Shown: positions 21,700 to 33,570 of the stretch, piece after piece
Layout of the letters: every line of letters begins with the position of its first letter
Numbering within the stretch: the stretch's first letter is position 1
NCBI RefSeq assembly: GCF_019112545.1
Contig: NW_025064881.1
Coordinates: forward strand, 133,960-197,959
DNA length: 64,000 nucleotides
Direction: 5' to 3'
Source of the DNA: Guyanagaster necrorhizus
Taxonomy: Eukaryota; Basidiomycota; Agaricomycetes; Agaricales; Physalacriaceae
Notes under the pieces: model-generated
The model's input: only the letters and a program-made list of their open reading frames with translations
Database searches by the model: none
Told to the model about the DNA's origin: nothing
Position numbers and translations under genes: made by a program

Positions 21700-24600
21700 T
21701 TCTGTAACTTGGTGACCTGAGTCTGAATGTCTTTCCTTGTTCACTTCTTCTTTGGGCAATCCTTTGCTATATGCCCTTTTTGTCTGCAGTTAAAGCATTT
21801 TCCTTCCTTCTTTAACTGGTCTATGTCTATGGGTCTCTCTGCCTCTGTGTAGGTCATGCCTGTCCTAGTTTTTTGAGTTTCATAGCTAGCTGTTGGGGAG
21901 TTCAATGATTTCCTGGCAGTTGTCCCCATTGCTTTAGAACCAGATGGGGTTGGCAGAGTCAACTTCTTGGGGTACTCTTACAGGGTCGACTGTTCCACTT
22001 TCTGCCTTTGTCATTTCTGATACATCTTGATGATACATTCCTTCCATTTGTCATATCCTACTGGCATAAGTGCCTTGATGCTGATAGCCAAAATTATCAT
22101 GATGTATGATAGGGGAACTCCTCTTTTGAGGGCTTTGACCATTCATCCTTCATTTGTTGCTGTGTCATCCTATATACTGGCTAGCTTAGCAAGCCATTTT
22201 AGCTTGTCAAAGTAGTTGGTTGCTGTCTTATCTCCCATTCTGTACTCCTTGATTTTCTGCTTATGCACCTCCTGCATGGCCAGGTCAATGAACCTGTCAT
22301 GTAATATTTGTTTGAATATGAGCCAGGAGGAGTAATGATAGTGCTGTCTCATGGAGAAAAAGAAGGTTGGAGAGAGGAGTGTCCACAATGTTTTGGCCTT
22401 GTCCTCTAGATAGGAGGAGGCAAAGAGTACTTTGTTCATATCAGTCCTGAGGTATACAATGTAAACCTTGAAATACTGTTTGCAGTTGATGAGGAACTGG
22501 TCAATATCATCAGAGGCACTCTTGAAGGGGTAGGGTTTTCATAATAGGTCAGGTCAGCAATTCATTATAGCAGCATTCTCTGATAATGGCCCCATTGGAT
22601 TGGGCCATTTGTCAAATGGTGGCCAATTCCATGTGGTGGGTGGCCCTGGGAAGGAGTGAAGGGAATGGTCATCAGCAACTGGGCTTCCTTTTAGGGTAAT
22701 GTCTTTTCAGACAATTACCCCATCCCATATGGTAAATCCAAGGCAGATGGCCTCAGGATCATCTCATATTGGTTCCTTTTCTGTTCTGCTTATCCCTGTG
22801 TCATCAAGAGGTGGTTGCCTGCCAAGGAGTTGACTTCCACTTCTGGTCCAAGGGTTTTGGAGTTTTTCATGCTGTGGTGCCAAAGGATTTGGCTGATATC
22901 AGGTCCTGGTGAGCCAAGTTGCTGTGCTTCAGATCAATGGATCCAATGTCTTAGCTTTGCTATAGACAGATGATGCCATATAGATGGCTCATTTTGGCAG
23001 GATAGATGGGGAACCTGGCATTGGCTGTGGCTGGTTCTTGGGTTGATAAGGGGGTATCAGCTTGAGGGGATCCTCTGGGTGCCATCAGCCATATTCCTCT
23101 CAGGCATACTTTGTTGCAGCATACTGTAAAATATCTTGTTTTTCAGTATCATCTGCATATTTATACTTTAGTCCTAAGGGTGTAGCCCACCAATGAGTGT
23201 CTCTCCACAAAAAGAGTATTTCTTGCTCATACAGTCCTTGGTACTCCTCTCCTCTTGCCCATTCTATTTCTTCTTTCAATGCTTCTTCATCAGTTTCTTC
23301 AGCAGCATGCTTCATGAATTGTTTGAGTCTGAAGGAGCCCTCACTGTCCTTCTCATTGCCCTCATCCCCACTGTCCTCTCTCTTGAGGAGGGAACTGAAG
23401 GGTGGGTCATAAATGGTCAGCTCGATTAGTCTGAGGGTCACCAGAGAGCTCGTTGTTGATTCTGGTGCTGGGCATGGCAGTATCTGGATTGGGTCTAGGG
23501 GCCACATGCTGAATAGAGGAATTTTAGAGCTGGCTGTATTGTGTACCACCATGTGCTCTTTCCTCCTCCAGCTCTCAGCTATAGAGACCAAAGTTTCATT
23601 GGAACTCAGGATCAAGGAACTGGTGGGTGACTTTACTTCCCAAGAATCAGCAGAGGGCTCAGTCGGAGACTTGGGCATTGTCAGATATCTGGAGCCCATA
23701 GGCTCCAAGGACAGAGTTGGTGTTGGAGGAAATAGTATTGGTTCTAGTGGGGTACTGGAGAGAAGGGGGACAATTGTCAACCCCAGCAGCCTGGTCTCTT
23801 TGGACTGCTTCATCTCTGTCAATGGCACTGGCCAACCCTGCCCATGGGTCAGTTTCTGAGTCAGGCTCCCTGAAGAGAGATCCTGAGGAGTCAGTATAAA
23901 GACTGTATCAGCCAAGAGAGGCTGATCCTAGTCTGGCAGCCTTCTCCTGTTGTCATCATCATCATTCTTATTGGTCATACTCTGCTTCTTCAAATTCTCA
24001 CTGGGCTTCTGCTTGGATATACTCAGCAAGCTCTTCCTGAGCTTGCTGGACTTCTGTTCATCAATTCTGGTTCTGCTGCTGCTGCTATACTGCTTTGTTG
24101 TAATTAAAGGGGACCTGGAGATTCCAGTCTGGGAAGACTCATCATATGATTCTATCCTGGGCAATCCTTCCTCTTGCACTAGCTGTTTCTGCCTCTGGCT
24201 GACTTTCAACATTAAGGTAGTTATGGGGATCCTCTGCTGCAGTGATGGCAAGCTCCACATTCATGAAATCCTGGTGGATGCTCTTTCTGTGGAGGTTGTT
24301 GAGCCTCATTCTACCAATAGATGGGCTTGACTCAGGGGTAATGCAGAGGGAATGGTGGGGGGTGTTAGGGGTTGTCTGAGATCTCAAAGCCATCTGAGTG
24401 GCATCAAGAGAGTCCCAAGCATGGTTTCCAATCTCTGGAACATTAGAGGAGGTGGAATGGCTGGAGACAGAGGCATCTGGAGAGATGTTACTGGTGACCT
24501 CCTTGAGCTCTTGAGTGATGTTCATCGTCTAAGGGTTTTGGAACCCTGCAAGGACAGGGTTGTGATCTCTGCTGAGTCATCATAAGAGGTATCAAGGTTC

Positions 24601-24862
24601 TTTTTCTTCCTGAAGGCTCTTTGGAGATGGGTTGCTATGCCTGGTTTCTGATATGAGTCACCCTTGCAGCTGGAAGGATGTTCTGATGGAGGCAGAGATA
24701 TCATGGAATGGTAGGTCTGGGGTTATGTTCCAGAGAATGGTGTGGATCTGTTGGAATGCCTGATAGTGCCTGACTATCCAAGCAGTTACTGATTGTCATC
24801 CATGGCAAAGAGTGATGATGGCTAGAAGTCCTAGTAGTGTTCCAATGATGGAAGCTATCAAT
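21700..24862 (-). pseudogene. Gag pseudogene (element B)
   Basis: A CCHC knuckle CFNCRQKGHIAKDC lies near 21,760-21,800 with all four ligands kept, and the capsid segment at 22,170-22,439 includes FLASSYLEDKAKTLW-like sequence. Upstream, 23,100-23,915 and 24,142-24,525 are acidic, Ser/Pro-rich pieces. The conserved hydrophobic stretch IIGTLLGLLAIITLCHG lies next to the LTR at about 24,800-24,860, but the leader and first 25 or so residues seen in element A are deleted. Confidence 0.72.
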
Positions 24863-25323
24863 TGTTAGACCCAAGCATCATGTGAACAGATACATGTGAT
24901 AAACAAATATCTCTTTGCACTTCAAGGGATCATCTGAGTTCACTGATACATAGTCTGATCAGTGTGTCACAAGACCAAGAAGAATCAGCTTGAGAGTAGA
25001 ATAGTGTAAATAAACTTTAGCTTGAAGCTGGGGTTTTATCAGCAAGAGTGAGCCTCTTAAATACTGTACAAACCCTATGCTAAATATACTGCTACTAATT
25101 GTGTGTTGTTGAGTCTTTCATGCTCATTGTCCTTGAGCATTGTTACTATACATAAAAGGATGATTGTGCATCATCAGACAATGCTGTTGTATCGAAAGAC
25201 AATGACTGACTTGGCCATTTGTGATGACCAAGCCTTGTCTCATGGTCTTAAGTGCCTGTCTTTAGTGCTCTGACTAAGCATAAATAGGAGTTAATCAGAA
25301 AAGAAAATGGAAAAATTGTAACA
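24863..25323 (-). repeat. 5' LTR of Gypsy element B (461 bp)
   Basis: It runs from TGTTAGACCC to ATTGTAACA on the plus strand. One TGACTAA site is intact near 25,271; its partner has changed to TGACCAA. It resembles the element C LTR more than that of element A. Confidence 0.85.
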
Positions 25324-28160
25324 AATAGTGTTTTTCCAGTGGCAGAATAGAGACTCTGTTGTTATGTTGAAAGATAGTGAGAGCAAGCTATTTGATCCAG
25401 CCATCCTGTTAGTAGTTGATAAATAACTGAAGGTACTTCTTGATCTCTTAATTTACTCTCTCTGTCTGTCTATCCATTTGTGGGTAATATGCCATTGAAG
25501 TGTTTCATTGAATGTTAAAGAGACAATAAAGGTTATCTAAGAATTTATACATGAACTGTGGCCCACAATCAGAGATCATGACTTGGAGCATACTGTATTT
25601 GGCATACACTTCATCACAAAGGATTTTAGCCCATCCTTTAGAGGTCAGTTCTATCGAGCAAGTGATTACAATGATCATCTTCAAAAAGCAGATGACAATG
25701 ATTATGATGGCATTATAGCTATTGCAATCTGGTAGTCCAGTAATCATATCCACTGAAATGTGAGTCTATGGTGATTGAGAGACCTCATTTGGATAGAGTG
25801 GTGCAACTCATGATTGCACTGATGACTTTTCCTGCTGGCAGATTTTGTATCCTTTAACATAACATTCAATGTCTTGGCCCATCTTTGGCCACCAGTATTT
25901 CTGTAGAACTAACTTCTTAGTTTTGGTGATTTCCAGGTGACCTGCAGTCATGTGATTATAGCATGTGGCAATAATTTCACTATAGAGTTGCTAATCCCTG
26001 GAGATATAGATCTGTATGTTATAGCAGATCATCTCATCTTTCTTTGTCATCCTCCACTCATGATTTAATGATGGAACCACACATTAGTCTCACTTGTTGT
26101 TATCTCTTGTGGCACTTTTGATCCATTTATGGATCTCTTTCTCTGTTGGCATGATCATTACTCTGAAGTGTTCTAGTTTTAGTAATATGACACCCTCATT
26201 GTCATTGTCTTCTTAGTCATAGTCCATCCATCAACTGAGAAGGTCAGCCTTCTTGTTGGCTGTCCTTGCCTTGTGGTGCAGTATGTACTTGTATTGGGAC
26301 AATTTAGTTACCCAGTGTGCTTGTTGGTGGTTAAGCTTCTGGAGTGAATGAAAGTAACAGAGGTTCTGATGGTCTGGACCACTCCAATCAGGTAATGGCA
26401 CCATTCCTCCAAGGTGAGCATTATTGTGAGCAATTTCTTGTTGTAAATTTCATAGTTTTGTTCTATGACTATAAGCACCTTTGAAAGGAAGGCTACAGGC
26501 TGCCACTTTCTGTCTTGTTCTTGGAAGAATACCACACTAATCACATCCTTACTTGAGTCAGCCTTGACTCTAAACCTTTCTTCTTGAGTTGGAATTGTGA
26601 GGACAACATCCTCTATAAGTCATCACTTAAGGTCATCAAATGCTTGTTGTTGGGAGATGCTCAAAGCCCATGGGGCATTGCCTGTTAGCTGTGTCATTGG
26701 GTGAACAGTTTTGCTGTAGTCTCAGATGAACTGCTAGTAGAAATTTATAAATCCTAGGAAGGATTGCAATTCCTTCTTCCTGGTTGGCATTGGCCATTCT
26801 GTCACCTCTGCTATCTTGATTGGGTCTATGCAAATGCTTCCTTCACTGATGATGACCCTGAGATATTCTGTTTCTAGAACTTCAAACTCACATTTCTCCA
26901 CTTTGAGGAACAGCTTGTGTTTCCTTATTAGTTTGAGTACCTTTTAGACTAGTTGTTGATGTTCCTTCCAGTCCTTGGACATTATAAGAATGTCATCCAA
27001 GTAGATGATGATCTTTCCAGTGGCAATGAGATCCTTGAAGATATTATTCATCATCCATTGGAAGATCATGAGTGAGTTGATTAGGCTGAAGAATATTACT
27101 GTCAGTTTGAACAGTCCTTGGTTTGTATAAAACACTGCCTTCTACTTGTCCCTCTCCTTGATTCATATATTGTTGTAACCCCACTGGATGTCTAGTTTGG
27201 TGTAATACTAGGCTCCACAGAGTTTGTCCATCAGCTCTGAGATCAAAGGGAGCAGATAACAGTTCTTGATCATCATCTCATTGAGCTTCTGATAATCTTG
27301 CACTGGTCAGAGCTTCCTGTCCTTCTTTTTAACAAAGAAGAATGGTGATGCCATAGGAGACTTTGATGGTCAGATCTGTCTGCTGGAAAGGTTCTCCTTC
27401 AAAACTTGTCAAGTTCCTGTTGTTCTTGATTGCTGAGAGGATAAGTCTTGCAATTGAGGCTGGCATTTGCATTGAAGATCAGCTTGATCATATGATTCCA
27501 GGGTTTGGGCTCTGGCAATTCATTGAAACCTTCCTTGTCAAATAAGTCTCAGTAGTCATGGGCCCATTCTGAGATCATTTCTTCAAACATCCTTTCCTTC
27601 TTTCCAGCATTGGTCTCTGCTGCCAAGTCATTGGCATGATATACTGCCTGAATATATAATGCTTGTTGGATGTCAACTGCAAGTATCATTTCACCATCCT
27701 CCATTTCTTTGTCACACTGATCTTCAGAGTCCTTATCTGGTGGTTTGAAAGAGATCTTTCAATATTTGTGTTGTGTGAATGTGATTCATCCAGTTTTCCA
27801 GTTGACCAGTGGATTATATCAGATTAGCCAGTCATGACCCAGGAATACCTTCTTGGTTTCCAAGTCAGTGATAGCTAGATCAATTCTTTCTGAGTGATCA
27901 CCAATAATGAGTTGCAACTTGATGAATTCAGTAATTGAACCAGCTTGATTCTTGGTCCTGTCCACATTATATACAGAAATTGGAGCCACAGTGGCCTAGG
28001 TGGAAAGATTGTGCTTGTTGACAAAAGCATGATTGATGGAACTCCCAGTGCAGCCACTGTCAATCAAGGCAGTTACTGCATGTATAGATTGATTGATGAG
28101 CATCTTGATCTGGGCTTTAGTTGTTAGATCCCATTCTGAGGTCTTAGTCCTTCTGACATA
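25324..28160 (-). pseudogene. Pol pseudogene (element C)
   Basis: Protease keeps an intact LIDSGCTGSSI motif near 28,060. Reverse transcriptase carries IIYLDDILIM near 27,010 and AMFQ-like sequence reading MIFQWMMNNIF. RNase H is readable at 26,308-26,544 (YEIYNKKLLTIMLTLEEW). The integrase zinc region lies near 25,850-26,000 and the core at 25,505-25,753 (DMITGLPDCNSY). Stops at conserved Trp and Arg positions break the frame repeatedly. The sequence ends at 25,324 inside the integrase C-terminal region. Confidence 0.85.
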
Positions 28161-29055
28161 TCTCTGAGGCCCTCAGAGTTTATCAAGCCATTCTAGTGCT
28201 TGACACTGCTCAGCTTTCCTCATTCCTTTGATCATTTTATTGATAACCTCTTCTGCTCAGGTCTTATGTACTCAGTTTTTGAGTACTGCCTTTGCTGCTT
28301 CCTTCATAGGTGTTTCTTTAATGGCCCTCCATGTCCATTTAGTGTTGAATAGTTTGAGCCATTTAGTGGAGGTCTCTTCCCCTGTTCAACCTATAGGCAG
28401 TTGAGTTTTCTTGATAGATGGTCCTTTTGGTATGTGCATGGTGGTCAGAGAAGAGAGTATATTTGAATGCACATATAATTTAGACATATCTGTTTCTACA
28501 GAGGCACTATTAGTCTGTCCTACAGCTATGTTTGACACACTGTTCTGTTTGGCTGATCTAGTAGAACTATTTACTGGTTGGCTCTATCTTTTATCTCTTC
28601 AATCTTGGTCTCCTTTCCTAGTTCTTCCTCTTCCTTTTGTAGTTCAGTGATTTGCACTCAAATGTCTTCTCTTGTGTGCTTCTTCTTCAGGCAATCTTGT
28701 GATATATGGCTCTTTTGGCTGCAATTGAAGCACTTCTCCTCCTTCTTGAGGCAATTGATGTCCATTGGTTTTCTCATTCCAGTGTACATTGTCCTGGTCC
28801 CTATTTTCTGTGTTCCATAAGAAGAGGTCATTGATGAGATGGTGGATTTGAGAATGCTGGTTTGATTACTGGGCTTTGAATTCATCAGCTGGTTTAGTTT
28901 GTGGTATTCTTGCAGGTTTGACTGTTCTGCCTTCTGCCATTGCTGCTCCTTGTACATCTTGATGATGTGTTCCTTCCAGGTATTATACCTCTTCAGGATG
29001 TTCATCCTGATATCTGATATCATCTTGACATAAGATAGTGACATGCCCTCTCCTG
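28160..29055 (-). pseudogene. Gag C-terminal region and zinc knuckle (element C)
   Basis: The knuckle CFNCSQKSHISQDC near 28,690-28,760 keeps the four zinc ligands. Upstream the frame reads EGMSLSYVKMISDIRMNI, which continues the capsid domain. The gag sequence stops at the edge of the left inverted arm (29,056); the preceding part, ending FKQGTSL, is found at 33,560 on the other strand. Confidence 0.8.
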
Positions 29056-30859
29056 GTTCAGACATATAAAATTGCAAAAATTTAGAATACATAGACTGCA
29101 TTCCAGTCCAGTAAGCATGTAACTGAGAATAGGATAAAAGCACACAGAAATCTAGCCATCATAAGGCTAAACTGAAGTAACAATGAGCAGAGTGCATGGT
29201 CTAGTAGCAGACTAATACCAGAGGGGTTAGACTGTATGTGAGATCCCAGCACTTGGCCCTAAATGTGCCAATACCATTACAAGAGGATATGCTAAAAATA
29301 AAAAGAATACAATCAAAATATAATCAGCAATCCTGATCACATTGATCAAAGATACACAGCCATTGATACACTGATGAGACATGCTTTAGAATAGAGAGCT
29401 GAGACCCAAAGAAAGGTATCTGAATAACTGAGTGTTGAACAGAGAAATAAAATGATGGCAACAAAGAAATAGATAGAGAAATACTGCCCTCAGGAATAAA
29501 TAGCACATATACTGCTTAGAGACTTGCATGTGTACCTATAGTGCCTTAGCATGCATAACACAGTGAGGGACTCTGCATCATACCAAGATATGACACATAC
29601 ATACCTACTGAGTGGGTTAATTGATGCATGTCAGGCCAGAAGCAGCACATTTTGTGAGCTGGATAGAATGTTGAGACACTGGAAAAGAGAACATAACCAT
29701 TGTAGCTGACTCCAGACATGAGAGATAATCCCAGGAGTCTGAAACAGTTTACCACTGTCAGGGATGTGTCACCAGGGAAATAAAAAAGCAAGCAGACCTG
29801 GCTAGGCCAGCTAGCCAATGTCAGCTAGCAAGGAAACAGCAGGCAGTTTTGGCCCAGAAGAGAATAAGCATAACAACTGTGATATGCACATGAATAATAC
29901 CTGTGAGATCCAGCATAGAGTCTCATGCTTTGAAGATACCATAGTAGGATTGTATTAGTAAGTACCACAGTAGAGTATTTAAATACCACATTGTATGAGT
30001 AGAAAAGAAAGTTTTTCTAATCTTCCACAGTTATAGTGTATTGGGCACAGAAAGCCTTGCACTCTAGCTCTGGGTTGTGTTTGTAACTTCAGGTGAGAGA
30101 ATGAACTCATTATTGAATATCATTGAGAGAGCTTTGAGAACTGAGCAAGACATTGAAGCTTGTGAAGGACTTGAGCCTGGTTTGATAAGAGATTTTGGAT
30201 TGTGCTCTAACTTGAGAATAAGAGAGCAGTGTCTGAAGGGCACCATCTTGAGTTTTTGAGGTATTTGTGATGCACAGCACTACAGGTGGCAGAGATTCAA
30301 ACCCTTTGGCCTGTAGATGGGGTTTTATTGTGATTAGTGTCTCTGGATTGCATAGGTTTGAATCCTATGGATCTACAATCAGTTTGGAAACTTGTGAACA
30401 GAGATCTGTGCTCTTTAGCACTTGCAGATGTGTTTGTGGTTGGTTTCTGCTTAAAGCATGAAGCTTTGAGTCACATATTGTGTGTGTTAGAGATTTTTAG
30501 TTGATCTGAGCTGTGCTTAGAATCTTTTGAGAGTTGTGTGAGAGTGTTTTGATGTATTGTATTGAGCTGCAGTACCCTTTGCCTTGAGGTCCAGCAACAC
30601 CTGTTGCCACCTCTTGTTTTGATAAAATGAAAAGCTTTGAGACTTAGAGAGATCTAGGACTGTTGTACATGTGCTATTGCTGTTCACATGCTGTGGATTC
30701 ATTGAAGAAGACAATTATATTTGTTGATTACTACTTTTATTGCATTATAATCCCCCCACAAACTAAGAGTTTTGTGTGTGTGTTGGTGTGAGTGTGGTCA
30801 GTGGATAGCACTCTGCTGTATCTGTTTTCACCTTGCATGCACTCAGATCCTCTTCAACA
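29056..30859. repeat. Left arm of a 1,804-bp inverted repeat
   Basis: This arm is the reverse complement of 33,571-35,374. Both arms are exactly 1,804 bp and I found no mismatch in the long stretches I compared. The arm begins GTTCAGACAT at its outer edge and ends CTCTTCAACA at its inner edge, so it has TG...CA-like termini when read inward-out, as an LTR would. It has no CpG that I can see and no long frame. A tRNA-like stretch lies at 30,313-30,376. Confidence 0.92.
30313..30376 (+). other. tRNA-like sequence in the left arm
   Basis: ATAGG-TTTGAAT-CCTAT at 30,352-30,368 forms a perfect 5-bp T-arm with a loop matching a Pol III B box (GGTTTGAATCC). GTAGATG at 30,313 and GATCTAC at 30,370 pair at six of seven positions like an acceptor stem. 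At 64 nt it lacks a normal anticodon arm, so it is at best a tRNA-derived relic. The mirror copy is at 34,054-34,117 on the minus strand. Confidence 0.3.
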
Positions 30860-33570
30860 CTACTTGGGCTTCTTGCCACTATTCAGCTTTGTCAAGAATG
30901 CCAATCAGTTATAGCTTGGATAGTCAGGCACTACCAAGCATTCCAGCAGGTTCAGCAAATCTTATAAAATATCACTCCTGACCTCCCCTTCTATGACATC
31001 CCTCTCTCTGCCAGAGTCTCCTTCCAGCCCCTGACAGGACCCCTACCTGAAGCCAGACCTAGCAGCTCACATTCAAGAGATGTTCAGGAGAAAGAAAGAC
31101 ATCAATACCCTTCTTGACCATAGCAAACAGCCAGCTGAAGCTGCAATCATCATCTCATAAAGTTTAGAAACTCATGGATTCCACCTTCCATCCTGAACCA
31201 CAAGGACAAAGACCTCTCTAATGACTTCTTTAATGATAAACTGTCCTCCAACTCTTTCACTGCCTCAAGAGAGCCTGGGATTGGAGACCATGCTAGGGAC
31301 TCTCTTGATGCTCTTAGGGTGGCTTCAAGACTCTGAAGTATTTTGTTGAACTCAGGACATGACTCACTTTATACCACACCAGCTGAAAGCTCTCTCCTGT
31401 CAGTTCACACTGATTACAGAAATCATAAGGCCACAAATCTCTGGTCAAATGATGAAGAGCTGCATGAGCCATGGGGAGAAAGAATCACAGCCAGGATCAA
31501 TAAAAGCAGAAGGCTTCATGCCCAGACCACCCTGAGAGGAAGTCTCCAAAATTACAGTATCAATATGCCTGACAGTTATGTATTCCCTGCCACTCAGGCA
31601 GAGTGAGCTAGGGCAGAAGAAGAAGAAGAAGAGTGAGAATGAGCCTGAGAGACTGCTATGAAAGCAGCCAATCAAGCTTTTGCTTGATATGAAGAAGAAA
31701 TATACAACTGACAGTAGTGATAGGAGCAGCACTGCCAAGAGGCCATCACCTGGAGATCCAGCTCTCCAGTCTGGTATGGTCAAGAAATCTTGAGCTCCCC
31801 ATTTAGAGTGTCTAGTACCTCAGCCAGGAGTGAAACCAATCCTTGGGCAGGATCAGCAGACACTGTCTCCTTCAGTGAGACAGCCTGATGCACTACATAT
31901 CTCCCTCATTCCAGAACTTCCTCTATCACTGACACCAATACTGTCCTCTCACACACTAACTTGATACTCAACATCTACAGACTTCAAGTCTCTGGCAATG
32001 CTCATATCTCTGACTACAGTCTCTGGTGGTTCTTGAGAGAAAGAGTTGCAGCACTCTTTCTTAACCTCTGATATTATCAAAACTTCTACATCTATTGCTG
32101 AAAACTGGAGGAGCACTAAGCATATGGCAGCCATCAAGGAGACATCAAGGTCAGCACTTGCTGACCTGTTAACCAGTCTCCTTCTCAAACCACCTCTCCT
32201 GAAGCCTGATCCAGCACATGGGTCAATGACCAGTTTGCCAGCAACCATCAAAGCTCTCACCTCATTCATCTATGATCCACCTGAGAGCTTCTGCAAAGAG
32301 AACAGTGAGGTTAAGGAGAGTGACAAAGGCAATGAGAAGAACAGCAAGGAAGGCCTCTATAGGCAGAAAGAATTCATAGCCTGCACAAATAAAGAAACAG
32401 ATGAGGAGGCATTGGCAGAAGAGATACAATGAATCAGAGAAGGAGAATACCAGGACTTATATGAGAAAGGAGTAACATTCCTATGGTGAGATGCTACATG
32501 GCTAATGTTGAGCATGGGACAAAAGTATATTCATGCAGACATCTTGGAATGATAGGATATTTTATAATATTCTGCCACTAAACATGCTATTTTCATCTAT
32601 AACAGAAGACACCCAGAGAATCAACTCAGTGACTTGCCAAAGTACAAGTCCAAGTTCAACATTTAACTGATACTATGGACTCTGTCAGTCACTCTGAGAT
32701 ATGCCATCTACATAGAACTATCTATTTGAATTATAGCTAGCTGATACTCATACTCCACTCCTTTGGTCTGAACATCAGCAATCTGGCCTTTCCAATTCCA
32801 ATCCCAGACAACTATCCAGCTCATTGAGTCCTGAAACCTATGGACTGGCAAGGAAAGCTGGCTTCTCAGTGGTCAACCACCCTCTGATGAAGCTGAAAAA
32901 AGTAGCAAGGATCCAGTCAAGGATGATCCTAAGGCAATTCACCTTAGGTTTATGGTGCAAAATAGAGTTATCATATGAAAGGAAGCTGGACCAATGGGAA
33001 GTCCCATTGCAGATGACAACTCTCTACACTCATTCTCTGGACTGCCAACTGAGTGGTGCCACCCTCCCTTCAATGAATGGCCTAACCCAATGGGAGCATT
33101 GTCTGAAAATGCTGCTATTCTGCAATGTCACTCTGATCTGTTAAGGAAGCCCCATCTATTCGAGAGTACTTCTGATGATATAGACCAATTTCTTATTGAT
33201 TGCAAGCAATACTTCAAAGTATACATTGCTTTCCTCAGAACTGACATGAACCATGTTATGTTCACATCCTTATACCTCAAAAATAAGGCCAAGACATGGT
33301 GGATTCTAATCTCCCCCAATTTCTTCTCCATGACTTGGCAGCATTACTGACTACTGTCATGGCCAGTCTTCAAACAAATGCTTACTGACAAGTTCATTGA
33401 TCCAGTAGTACAAGAAGTGCATAAATCCAAGATCAAGGAATACAAAATGGGAGACAAGTCAGCCATGGAATATTTCAATGAGCTGGAGTGACTCATGAAG
33501 CTTGCCAGAATTTGAGATGATATTGCAGATGACAGGTGAATGATAGAGGCATTCAAGCAGGGCACCTCAC
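30860..33570 (+). pseudogene. Inverted middle part of the gag gene (segment D)
   Basis: This spacer between the inverted arms encodes, on the plus strand, the part of gag missing from element C. It opens TTWASCHYSA, matching TTWAIRHYH of element A just after the hydrophobic segment. It continues through acidic Ser/Pro-rich pieces (32,046-32,432), then the capsid domain at 32,994-33,350 (DDIDQFLIDCKQYFKVYIAF, KAKTWWILISPNF), and ends FKQGTSL at the right arm. Element C resumes on the other strand with SLSYVKM. Many stops break it. Confidence 0.8.

Larger units (their letters stand above)
20365..25323 (-). mobile_element. Gypsy element B, 3'-truncated
   Basis: Element B keeps its 5' LTR (24,863-25,323), gag, zinc knuckle, protease and the first part of reverse transcriptase, then stops abruptly near 20,365 inside the RT domain, next to the CpG island. 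The rest of RT, RNase H, integrase and 3' LTR are missing. Its 5' LTR abuts the integrase region of element C exactly where that reading frame is interrupted, so B probably inserted into C and later lost its 3' half together with C's 3' end. Confidence 0.82.
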
